Assembly: GCA_017476305.1 (NCBI GenBank)
Contig: JAFVAA010000215.1
Coordinates: forward strand, 1-5,144
Direction of reading: 5' to 3'
DNA: 5,144 bases
DNA from: Lachnospiraceae bacterium
GTDB taxonomy: Bacteria; Bacillota; Clostridia; Lachnospirales; Lachnospiraceae
Made by a program: the position numbers and the translations under genes. Position 1 is the first letter of the stretch. Every line of letters begins with the position of its first letter. The notes under the pieces were generated by a model. That model was not told where the DNA came from, ran no database searches, and worked only from the letters and a program-made list of their open reading frames with translations. Positions 1 to 5,144 of the stretch are shown in pieces.

Positions 1-111
1 GAGCTGCCATCGTTCTATAATTTTTCCATCGTAATAATCCGAAAGGGTGAACTGTTACCTTCTTTCTTGTAAAGCAAATTTTACTGTACTTTTTCTCCCC
101 TCTTTTTCTTC

Positions 112-140
112 TTGAAATCAACTGATAATACCGATATAAT
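112..140 (+). promoter_or_regulatory. Sigma-A-type promoter of the AraC-family gene
   Basis: TTGAAA at 112-117 and a perfect TATAAT at 135-140 are separated by exactly 17 bp, close to the housekeeping consensus. Transcription would start near 147, leaving a short leader of about 27 nt before the ATG at 174. A promoter this close to consensus suggests constitutive, possibly autorepressed, expression of the regulator. The match is read directly from the sequence; activity is inferred. Confidence 0.8.
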
Positions 141-154
141 AAATTTCAAATACG

Positions 155-164
155 AAGGAAGGAG
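155..164 (+). promoter_or_regulatory. Ribosome binding site that fixes the AraC-type start at ATG 174
   Basis: The purine-rich AAGGAAGGAG lies at 155-164. It is 9 nt upstream of ATG 174, a normal distance. An in-frame TTG at 165 directly abuts the motif with no spacer and so could not use it. The start is therefore ATG 174, three codons inside the longest possible frame. Confidence 0.8.
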
Positions 165-173
165 TTGGAACCC

Positions 174-1058
174 ATGCATTACCTTTTTGAAAAAAGCGAC
201 AGCCTGAATGCACCGGTTGAGTGCTTTATTTTTGATGCCTCACAGGGAAACTTCCCTATCAGGCCACATTGGCATTATTTCGCTGAATTTATTTATATGC
301 TTCGGGGAAGCTGTGAAATGAACCTGAATGACAGAACCTGCATTGTAAATGAAGGGGAATTTGCAGCATTTCCTCCCTCATCTGTCCACTCCATTTTTTC
401 AGTTCGGGAAATTCCACCAGTGTATGCCGTCATCAAATTTGACATGATGAAATTTCCTGGAATTGCATCCTACTCCCCCTCACCATCAAATGTATTTCAA
501 TTTGCCTATGAAAAAAACATGCCCTTTCAGTTTAATGCAGATATCTCAAAAAACATGGACTGCCATTCCGTTTTTCTCAACTGCATAAAAGAAATACAGG
601 AAAAAAATTATGGTTTTGATGCTATTTTACGCTCCCAAATCTATCGTCTGATCTACCAGATGATCCGGTATTGGATAAACTGCGGTCTGAATCTGAACGA
701 CTGCAAAATATCTGCCGAAAACACCCACGGAATAGAAAATATTATGGAATATATCGACAGCAGGCTCGATGAACCCTTAAAGGTAAACGAGCTTGCTGCC
801 ATATGTCACATGAGCTATTCAGGATTCGCAGCCAAATTCCACGAAAGATACGGAATGAGCTGTAAAGAATATATGGAAAAAATGCGAATTTTCAAAGCCG
901 AAGAATACCTTCTGTTTACAGACTTTGATTTAAACTATATCAGCCAGAATATCGGCTTCTCTGACTGCAGCCACTTTATCCGTACCTTTAAAAAGCTCAA
1001 AGGCGTGACGCCAAAGCAGTTCCGGCAGAAAAAAAGCATCACGCCTGCAGGGCTCTGA
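174..1058 (+). CDS. AraC-family transcriptional regulator with cupin-like N-terminal sensor domain
   Basis: A 294-residue DNA-binding regulator, the usual length for the family. The N-terminal part (about 15-90) looks like the AraC cupin-like ligand pocket: HWH at 32-34 followed by a short beta-rich stretch, a GEFAAFPP turn near 61-68, and a further His at 72. The linker (about 130-180) is helical. The C-terminal part (about 186-286) carries two helix-turn-helix units: the first with VNELAAICHMS around 204-214, the second with ISQNIGFSDCSHFIRTFKK around 256-274, followed by the family hallmark GVTPKQFR (277-284). The ATG is chosen over an upstream TTG because of RBS spacing. The gene has its own near-consensus promoter and ends tail-to-tail with the ABC gene, overlapping it by 20 nt. 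Many proteins of this build sense sugars. Control of the neighbouring glycosidase/ABC operon is inferred from position only, and the ligand is unknown. Confidence 0.93.
   Translation: MHYLFEKSDSLNAPVECFIFDASQGNFPIRPHWHYFAEFIYMLRGSCEMNLNDRTCIVNEGEFAAFPPSSVHSIFSVREIPPVYAVIKFDMMKFPGIASYSPSPSNVFQFAYEKNMPFQFNADISKNMDCHSVFLNCIKEIQEKNYGFDAILRSQIYRLIYQMIRYWINCGLNLNDCKISAENTHGIENIMEYIDSRLDEPLKVNELAAICHMSYSGFAAKFHERYGMSCKEYMEKMRIFKAEEYLLFTDFDLNYISQNIGFSDCSHFIRTFKKLKGVTPKQFRQKKSITPAGL
1001..1046. terminator. Possible weak bidirectional terminator at the convergent gene ends
   Basis: AGGCGTGA at 1001-1008 is exactly complementary to TCACGCCT at 1039-1046, giving an 8-bp GC-rich stem at the junction of the two convergent genes. 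A run of As at 1029-1036 reads as a U-run in leftward transcripts, but it lies inside the 30-nt loop rather than after the stem. This is not a canonical intrinsic terminator, and no better one is visible for either gene. Confidence 0.2.
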
Positions 1059-2865
1059 GCTTATAAAATACTCCCTTCCTCCCCATCAGCTCATCATAGG
1101 TGCCATACTCCAGCACATCCCCATTTCCAATCACAGCGATTTTATCCGCATTCCGGATCGTCGATAATCTGTGGGCGACGATCAGAGTCGTCCTGTTCTT
1201 CACCAGGTTTTCAATGCTGTCCTGAATCTTTTTCTCCGAAATAGTATCCAGTGCTGACGTGGCTTCGTCTAAAATCAGGATTTTTGGATCCCTGATAAAC
1301 GCTCTGGCAATCGATACCCTCTGCTTCTGTCCACCGGAAAGATTCGCTCCGTGCTCGGCAATCATGGTATCCAGTCCCTCCGGCAAAGAAGCGACAAGCT
1401 CCTCCAGATTCGAAGCCTTTATCACCTTCTGCAGCTCCTCCTCCCTGATATCATCAAAGCCATAGGTAATGTTCTCCCGCAGTGTCCCCGTAAAAAGAAT
1501 CGGTGTCTGCGGCACTACGGCAATGTGCTTTCGGTAGCTCTGCAGACGTATTTCGGTAAGATCATTTCCATCAATGAGAATGCTTCCTGTCTGCGGTCTT
1601 AAAAATCCAATCACCAAATTCAAAAGTGTGCTCTTTCCGGCTCCGGATTCACCGACAAACGCAATGGTCTCCCCCTGCTCGATCTTCATGGATAAATCAT
1701 GGATCACAGGCTTTTCCGCATCCTTGAACCGGAAATTCACATTTTTAAATTCAATATCCCCGCTAATTTTCTTCACCTTTCTTTTCGCACCTGTCTGCTC
1801 CAGATCCGCACATAGTAAAATATCCCCCACGGATTCCACGGACTCCAGACCTTTCGCAATAATAGGAATCAGCGTCACGACACCGCTCACCTGACTCACG
1901 ATGCTTCCAAAATAGGTCTGGTACATAACGACATCTCCCGGCTTGATTGTTCCCTTATATGCCAGATAGCCCGTAAATGCCAGGCAAAGCACCTGGAACA
2001 GCTGAAAAGCCGCCCATGCCACCGAGCCGAAAAAGGACTGGAGGACATCTAACTTAAATCCCTCGTGCGCCACATCCTTTAGCTGCTTATCGATTTTCGT
2101 GGTTTCCACCCGTTCGAGCGCATGTGCTCTCGTAACCGGTATCAGCTCGACCATTTCCATGACCTTTACAGAAGTTTCCTCCATTTCCTTTCGAAAGCTT
2201 TTATTGGTCGAATTAATCTTCCCGCGAAACGTCGCATGTACCAGCACGGCTACCGGTATCGTCGCTAAAAAGAATAAAAATACCGTAATAGATGAGCTGA
2301 TAACAACCGCAAAAGAAACGATAATATTCATAATGATGCTAAGGATAGAAATGAAAATCTGCGAAGAAAGATTTTCTATCTGCTCCACATCACGCATTAT
2401 TTTAGACTGCAATCTGCCCGACTGCATTTCATTGTGATAGGTGATCGAAAGCTGCTGCAGCTTTCTGACCATGGAGCTTCTTAGCCCGCATTCTACATTT
2501 CTTATGGCTTTGGCATAAAAATAGGTATGAAAATAATTCGTTAAAATATTTTGTAAAATAAGTACCGCCATGATCACGGAATTAATCACAATCGTCCGGA
2601 ATGCATTCCCACCATGTCCTGTCGCGGCATTTATGATATTTGCCGTCGCTATCGGCAGAATCCAGACAGGCGTATGCTTGACTGCAAAAAGAAACACTGC
2701 CATAAACAGCTTGAAATACTGTCCTTTATATAATCCGAGCAAAATTTTCAGATTGTTATGCTCATTTCTTTTGAAGCTCTCCAAAAGAACATCCTCAGCG
2801 ATATCCTCCTCCCTGGTGAGCTTTTCCTCAAAAACATGCTTTTTATCTTCCTTTTTATTTTTCAT
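1039..2865 (-). CDS. ABC transporter half-molecule: exporter-type membrane domain fused to ATPase
   Basis: A 608-residue type I exporter-fold half-transporter (MsbA/MDR-like), expected to work as a dimer in the cytoplasmic membrane. After a charged cytoplasmic N-terminus of about 40 residues come roughly six hydrophobic helices (about 52-80, 92-114, 170-190, 192-212, 275-303, 313-337). The ATPase domain spans about 368-608 and is intact: Walker A GESGAGKST at 405-413 with Lys411, Q-loop Gln453, signature LSGGQ at 509-513, Walker B ILILDE ending in Asp533-Glu534, D-loop SALD, and switch His565 in AHRLS. A second ATG three bases upstream (2866-2868) is possible, but the RBS spacing (7 versus 4 nt) favours this one. 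Its start overlaps the end of the glycosidase gene by 11 nt, so co-translation is likely. Substrate is unknown. If it is not a homodimer, the partner lies outside this window. No extracellular binding protein accompanies it, which argues against a sugar importer. Confidence 0.93.
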   Translation of the reverse strand: MKNKKEDKKHVFEEKLTREEDIAEDVLLESFKRNEHNNLKILLGLYKGQYFKLFMAVFLFAVKHTPVWILPIATANIINAATGHGGNAFRTIVINSVIMAVLILQNILTNYFHTYFYAKAIRNVECGLRSSMVRKLQQLSITYHNEMQSGRLQSKIMRDVEQIENLSSQIFISILSIIMNIIVSFAVVISSSITVFLFFLATIPVAVLVHATFRGKINSTNKSFRKEMEETSVKVMEMVELIPVTRAHALERVETTKIDKQLKDVAHEGFKLDVLQSFFGSVAWAAFQLFQVLCLAFTGYLAYKGTIKPGDVVMYQTYFGSIVSQVSGVVTLIPIIAKGLESVESVGDILLCADLEQTGAKRKVKKISGDIEFKNVNFRFKDAEKPVIHDLSMKIEQGETIAFVGESGAGKSTLLNLVIGFLRPQTGSILIDGNDLTEIRLQSYRKHIAVVPQTPILFTGTLRENITYGFDDIREEELQKVIKASNLEELVASLPEGLDTMIAEHGANLSGGQKQRVSIARAFIRDPKILILDEATSALDTISEKKIQDSIENLVKNRTTLIVAHRLSTIRNADKIAVIGNGDVLEYGTYDELMGRKGVFYKLRALQA

Positions 2866-3784
2866 CATAAAACTCCTTTACCACTGCTTCAGCAGGCTTT
2901 CCGTAAATAGCATAGTCCTTATTTGTCGCGGCATCTGACAGAGGATACAGTCTGCCTCTCCAGTCCCAGATGGAAAAACCGTCTACAAAGTCTCTTTTTT
3001 CACAGGCTTCGAACATCGTCCGAAACCATTCTGCCTGTCCCTTTAAGTCAATCTCTCCGCGCAAAGACCAGTCATTTGGGCAAAGGTTCGAATTCAAAAC
3101 GGACATGCAGCCGCACTCGGCAAAGAAAAATGGCTTTTTATATTTTTTTACTACTTTTTCAATACGGTCGAGCTGATTTTCCCAATCGTTCATCGGATAA
3201 TATCCACTGGACGAGATGATATCGACAGCATCCCACCACGTCACATTATGCTCCTGGTACTTATCCGTGTTATAGGAAACAGGCCCGGTGTACACATTTC
3301 GTATATCGGAAATAACCTTCCGCCACTCTGCCTCGCGATGCTCCGACTGTACCATTTCACAGCCGGCAATGAACATCTTGCATTTTTTTCTTTCTGCGAT
3401 CCCGGCAAAATGGCATTGGAATTCAGAATACGATCGGAACCAGTTACACCATTTCGGTTCGCAGGGTACATCCTCTTCAAAAAAGCTGATATGTGCACGC
3501 CAGGTTCCATTTTTACAGTTTACGGTCGGTTTTAATGCAACCTCAATATTTTTCGAATACGCATAGTCAATAAACTCCTCCAGTTCTTCATCCCCCATCG
3601 TGGCATCCGAAGTATAGTCAATCGTTTCTGTCTGTGGAGTATCCTGCAGACCATTCGGTACGAGAATGACAAATTCTGTACCAGTCCGTGCGATCAAACT
3701 GTCAAACGATGCAAGTGTTTCCTTTTTCATCAAATATCCCCTCTTGATAAAAGGTGCAAATGTAAATCCCTTAATAAAATCCAT
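2855..3784 (-). CDS. GH113-like TIM-barrel glycoside hydrolase (beta-mannanase/mannosidase type), cytoplasmic
   Basis: A 309-residue protein resembling glycoside hydrolase family 113 (GH-A clan, retaining (beta/alpha)8 barrel), whose characterised members cleave beta-1,4-mannans or manno-oligosaccharides. Visible marks: the N-terminal GFTFAPF strand (6-12), VALKPTV (82-88) as a barrel strand end, Glu143 in FIAGCEM as likely acid/base, Glu223 in PFFFAECGC as likely nucleophile, and GFSIWDW (269-275) as the last strand with an active-site Trp. The two glutamates are 80 residues apart, the same spacing I recall for the Alicyclobacillus GH113 enzyme (Glu151/Glu231). The length is typical. There is no signal peptide, so it probably acts on imported oligosaccharides. 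It is unusually Cys-rich, including CGC at 224-226. A GGGAGG RBS (3793-3798) lies 8 nt from the ATG. It is first in an operon with the ABC gene. Family fold is fairly sure; exact substrate is inferred. Confidence 0.82.
   Translation of the reverse strand: MDFIKGFTFAPFIKRGYLMKKETLASFDSLIARTGTEFVILVPNGLQDTPQTETIDYTSDATMGDEELEEFIDYAYSKNIEVALKPTVNCKNGTWRAHISFFEEDVPCEPKWCNWFRSYSEFQCHFAGIAERKKCKMFIAGCEMVQSEHREAEWRKVISDIRNVYTGPVSYNTDKYQEHNVTWWDAVDIISSSGYYPMNDWENQLDRIEKVVKKYKKPFFFAECGCMSVLNSNLCPNDWSLRGEIDLKGQAEWFRTMFEACEKRDFVDGFSIWDWRGRLYPLSDAATNKDYAIYGKPAEAVVKEFYDEK
2873..2879 (-). promoter_or_regulatory. Ribosome binding site of the ABC transporter gene, inside the end of the glycosidase gene
   Basis: Read leftward, the sequence is AAAGGAG followed by TTTT and two consecutive ATG codons. 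The spacer is 4 nt to the first ATG (2866-2868) and 7 nt to the second (2863-2865), so the second is the better start. The site lies within the last codons of the upstream gene, as in translationally coupled pairs. Confidence 0.75.
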
Positions 3785-3813
3785 CTCTATATCCTCCCAT
3801 TCAAAAGGAACCC

Positions 3814-3858
3814 GGCTGTTCCTGTTCCCAAGTCCATGCCATTCGCTAAGGAACTGTC
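3814..3858 (-). promoter_or_regulatory. Possible hairpin in the 5' leader of the glycosidase operon
   Basis: GTTCCT at 3818-3823 can pair with AGGAAC at 3849-3854, with three more outer pairs after one mismatch. The loop is about 25 nt. It sits between the promoter (3883-3891) and the ribosome binding site (3793-3798) and has no T-run after it, so it is not an evident terminator. No known riboswitch class was recognised. A regulatory role is only a possibility. Confidence 0.2.
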
Positions 3859-3882
3859 CCGAATCCCCTGCTTTCGTGTACT

Positions 3883-3891
3883 AGTATAGCA
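3883..3891 (-). promoter_or_regulatory. Extended -10 promoter of the glycosidase/ABC operon
   Basis: On the minus strand the sequence TGCTATACT contains a -10 hexamer TATACT (3883-3888) preceded by the TGn motif of extended -10 promoters. No good -35 hexamer is present at 16-18 bp upstream. This fits either extended -10 recognition alone or dependence on an activator such as the nearby AraC-type protein. The implied leader of about 90 nt contains a possible hairpin. Confidence 0.6.
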
Positions 3892-3944
3892 GATGGTCCG
3901 GAAAGGAATAGAATGAAATGAGCCAAAAATAGTAAAAATCGCCA

Positions 3945-4045
3945 AGGAACAGTTAATTAATTACTTTTAACACTTTGTCGCCCGCAGTACCTTAAACGCA
4001 AGCACTGCAGACGGCAAAGTGAAAAGTTAATTATTAACAGTTCCT
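3945..4045. repeat. 101-bp imperfect palindromic element (MITE/REP-like)
   Basis: The left arm 3945-3988 (44 nt, beginning AGGAACAGTTAATTAATTAC) and right arm 4004-4045 (42 nt, ending AACAGTTCCT) are inverted copies of each other, with a few mismatches and two short indels. They flank a 15-nt centre (3989-4003). The outer half of each arm is AT-rich and the inner half GC-rich. Transcribed in either direction it would form one long hairpin. It lies between two divergent promoters and encodes nothing. Arms this long and nearly matching, with no ORF, are typical of a miniature inverted-repeat element or a dispersed palindromic repeat. No clear target-site duplication was seen. Copy number elsewhere cannot be judged here. 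Confidence 0.75.
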
Positions 4046-4058
4046 AAAAAGAAATAAT

Positions 4059-4087
4059 TTGCCTTTATGAACAATTCATGGTAGAAT
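4059..4087 (+). promoter_or_regulatory. Promoter of the HD-GYP gene
   Basis: TTGCCT at 4059-4064 (4 of 6 consensus bases) and TAGAAT at 4082-4087 are 17 bp apart, and TGG directly before the -10 gives an extended -10 motif. Transcription would start near 4094. It begins only about 14 bp beyond the palindromic element, so the element could influence this promoter's upstream region. Confidence 0.65.
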
Positions 4088-4120
4088 AATTTATTATAGA
4101 AAGAAATGACTCGGACAGAA

Positions 4121-4127
4121 AAGGAGG
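4121..4127 (+). promoter_or_regulatory. Strong ribosome binding site of the HD-GYP gene
   Basis: AAGGAGG at 4121-4127, continuing into a short G run, lies 7 nt before ATG 4135. It is a perfect bacterial Shine-Dalgarno at ideal spacing, showing that the gene's 5' end is bacterial whatever the nature of its 3' part. Confidence 0.85.
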
Positions 4128-4134
4128 GGGCATT

Positions 4135-5144
4135 ATGAAGACAAAAAAAATATTAACAGCTAATCTGAAACCGGGCATGGTATCCTGCGAGGCAGCATAT
4201 ACTTCCTCAAATCATCTGGTGATTCAGAGTAATACCACCCTGACACCGGACATTATTGATAAATTAAAATACTATGCAATTCGAGCGATCAAGGTATATG
4301 TGCCGGAACCAAGCGAGGAAGAGAGCGGCATGGAACAGGATAGCACTGCGATTGGCTCCGATGCCTCATTAGATGTCGAAGGGCTTACATATTTTGAACG
4401 TGTACAGCAGTCAGAGCAGTTCAAAGAATTCAAAGAGAGCGTCACAAAGTCTGTAGAGAATTTCAAAGGACAGTTGAACGATATCGTCACAAAGGATAAT
4501 ATCTCGCAGGTCTGCGATGACATGCTGCACGAAGTTGATATAATCCTGTCGAAAAGCCGCAATTCCCTGCATCTTTTAGATATGCTCCAGTGTCTGCGTG
4601 GATTTGATGACATGACCTATATGCATTCCATGAATGTAGCATTGATCTGCAGTGTGATCGGTTCCTGGTCAGGGTTTCCAAAGGAAGAAATGAAGGTACT
4701 GCTCTTATGCGGACTGCTGCACGATATCGGAAAGCTAAAGATAGCCCCGGATATCATCCAAAAACCGGGCAAATTAACGGACGAGGAATTTCGTCATAGT
4801 AAAAAAGGGTCTTTTTACTGGATGTCTCCCCAGGTAGTTTCATTAAAAGATTATGACACTAAAACAGACATTTGGAGTTTAGGAATTACTTGCATTGAGC
4901 TCGCTGAAACTGAGCCCCCGTTTGCAGATTTAAAACCCTTTGAAGTCGCGAACAAATTAGCCAAAAGTCCTCCCACAGTTGAAGACGTTATTAATGTCCA
5001 GGAATATTCAGGATACTTTGTGGATTTTTTGGATAAATGTTTACAAGTAGATCCGAATAAAAGATTCAGTGCAAAAGAATTGATTGAACATGATTTTATT
5101 AAAAAGTTTTCGAAAGGAAAAGGATATATTGCTGAATTAGTTAA
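4135..5144 (+). CDS. HD-GYP-type protein, 5' part, running in frame into a eukaryotic-type kinase fragment (partial, probable chimera)
   Basis: The frame is open for 336 codons and runs off the right edge without a stop. Residues 1-57 form a small N-terminal domain typical of clostridial HD-GYP proteins (ILTANLKPGMV, later IRAIKVYV). Residues 58-150 are acidic, then helical. The HD half follows: His164 in YMHSMNVA and His196-Asp197 in LLHDIGK, the metal-binding signature of HD phosphohydrolases, then IAPDIIQKPGKLTDEEF, which in HD-GYP proteins precedes a HPxxG motif and the HHExxDGxGYP motif. Both are missing: from about residue 222 the sequence is a STE20-like kinase C-lobe. HD-GYP proteins hydrolyse cyclic di-GMP; without the GYP half this product would lack several metal ligands. 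The promoter, RBS and 44% GC of the first 660 bases are bacterial; the last 344 have about 34% GC. The HD-GYP start is certain; one genuine fused gene is doubtful. Confidence 0.7.
   Translation, partial: MKTKKILTANLKPGMVSCEAAYTSSNHLVIQSNTTLTPDIIDKLKYYAIRAIKVYVPEPSEEESGMEQDSTAIGSDASLDVEGLTYFERVQQSEQFKEFKESVTKSVENFKGQLNDIVTKDNISQVCDDMLHEVDIILSKSRNSLHLLDMLQCLRGFDDMTYMHSMNVALICSVIGSWSGFPKEEMKVLLLCGLLHDIGKLKIAPDIIQKPGKLTDEEFRHSKKGSFYWMSPQVVSLKDYDTKTDIWSLGITCIELAETEPPFADLKPFEVANKLAKSPPTVEDVINVQEYSGYFVDFLDKCLQVDPNKRFSAKELIEHDFIKKFSKGKGYIAELV
4798..5144 (+). other. Fragment of a eukaryotic STE20/MST-like protein kinase (C-lobe only)
   Basis: The translation in the frame of the upstream gene matches kinase subdomains VIII to XI in order: GSFYWMSPQV (225-234 of the open frame; usual GTPxWMAPEV), the DIWSLGITCIELAE block (245-258) with invariant Asp and Gly, PPFADLKP (261-268), and DFLDKCLQVDPNKRFSAKELIEHDF (297-321) with the conserved Arg310. 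The order and spacing resemble MST/GCK-group STE20 kinases, including the segment after the kinase domain that ends IAELV. The N-lobe, the catalytic loop HRD and the DFG motif are absent, so no kinase activity is possible from this fragment. APE reads SPQ, a notable change at the Glu. GC is about 34%. No intron or reassigned stop codon is seen. The source is probably a protist; the group is undetermined. Confidence 0.8.

Larger units (their letters stand above)
1..173. other. Non-coding leader upstream of the AraC-type gene
   Basis: No gene is supported here. The plus strand has a 23-codon open stretch entering from the left edge and ending at TAA 70-72. It could be the tail of an upstream gene but is too short to recognise. 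The part from about 84 to 113 is pyrimidine-rich (runs of T and C) and leads into the promoter at 112-140. No convincing hairpin-plus-T-run terminator was seen between 1 and 110. Confidence 0.5.

Noticed and set aside
3..56. A minus-strand open stretch at the left edge translating to a protein-like QFTLSDYYDGKIIERWQL, and a plus-strand stretch ending at TAA 72
   Set aside because: The minus-strand stretch has a stop just before it and no in-frame start codon; both are under 25 codons and cut by the window edge, so neither can be called a gene.
165..173. TTG at 165 as start of the AraC-type gene
   Set aside because: It touches the Shine-Dalgarno motif with no spacer; ATG 174 has normal 9-nt spacing.
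1259..2938. Several plus-strand open frames of 68-122 codons antisense to the ABC transporter gene
   Set aside because: They are mirror frames of a strongly coding gene, with no ribosome binding sites or family resemblance.
3808..3861. A second, decayed copy of the palindromic element in the operon leader
   Set aside because: Only the short AGGAACTGT-like words are shared and they are arranged in the opposite order; better read as a simple possible hairpin.
2923..3884. Open frames of 68-98 codons overlapping the glycosidase gene on both strands
   Set aside because: They are low-complexity or irregular translations lying within a clear coding gene; shadows only.
4272..4681. Minus-strand open frames antisense to the HD-GYP gene
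   Set aside because: The plus-strand frame has a strong RBS, promoter and domain motifs; the reverse frames have none.
4798..5144. A functional bacterial serine/threonine kinase fused to HD-GYP as a new signalling protein
   Set aside because: The kinase lacks the ATP-binding lobe, catalytic loop and DFG motif, and the HD-GYP lacks its GYP half; a designed-by-evolution fusion would be expected to keep whole domains.
1..5144. CRISPR arrays, tRNA or rRNA genes, insertion-sequence transposases
   Set aside because: No regularly spaced direct repeats, cloverleaf-like segments, rRNA-like stretches or transposase motifs were seen on either strand.

Overview
The window looks like chromosomal DNA from a low-to-mid GC Gram-positive gut-type Firmicute, most likely Clostridia and probably Lachnospiraceae. 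The basis is strong AGGAGG-type ribosome binding sites, sigma-A-like promoters (one a perfect TATAAT with 17-bp spacing), and the protein families present. The genus cannot be fixed from sequence alone. The last ~345 bases do not fit this picture: they encode part of a eukaryotic-type protein kinase.

Layout: (1) 1-173, a non-coding leader with a good promoter. (2) 174-1058 (+), an AraC-family regulator with an N-terminal cupin-like sensor domain. (3) 1039-2865 (-), a complete exporter-type ABC half-transporter (membrane domain plus ATPase), whose end overlaps the end of the regulator gene by 20 nt. (4) 2855-3784 (-), a cytoplasmic TIM-barrel glycosidase resembling family GH113 (beta-mannanase type). 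It lies upstream of the ABC gene and overlaps it by 11 nt, so the two form an operon transcribed leftward from an extended -10 promoter near 3883-3891. (5) 3785-4134, a divergent intergenic region with that promoter, a 101-bp near-palindromic MITE-like element (3945-4045), and the promoter and RBS of the rightward gene. (6) 4135 to the right edge (+), an open frame that starts as a normal bacterial HD-GYP-type protein and changes at about 4798 into the C-lobe of a STE20/MST-like kinase.

How the parts may work together: the glycosidase and ABC protein are co-transcribed and probably translationally coupled. The converging AraC-type gene is a natural candidate regulator of a carbohydrate-responsive locus, but no operator was identified with confidence. 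The HD-GYP gene would belong to cyclic-di-GMP turnover or signalling and is a separate rightward unit.

The most striking observation is the HD-GYP/kinase junction. Both domains are cut in half there (the HD-GYP loses its GYP half, the kinase lacks its N-lobe and catalytic loop), and GC falls from about 44% to about 34%. A chimeric join of bacterial and protist DNA (assembly or library artefact) is the most economical explanation. A true inter-domain gene fusion is the exciting but less likely alternative.
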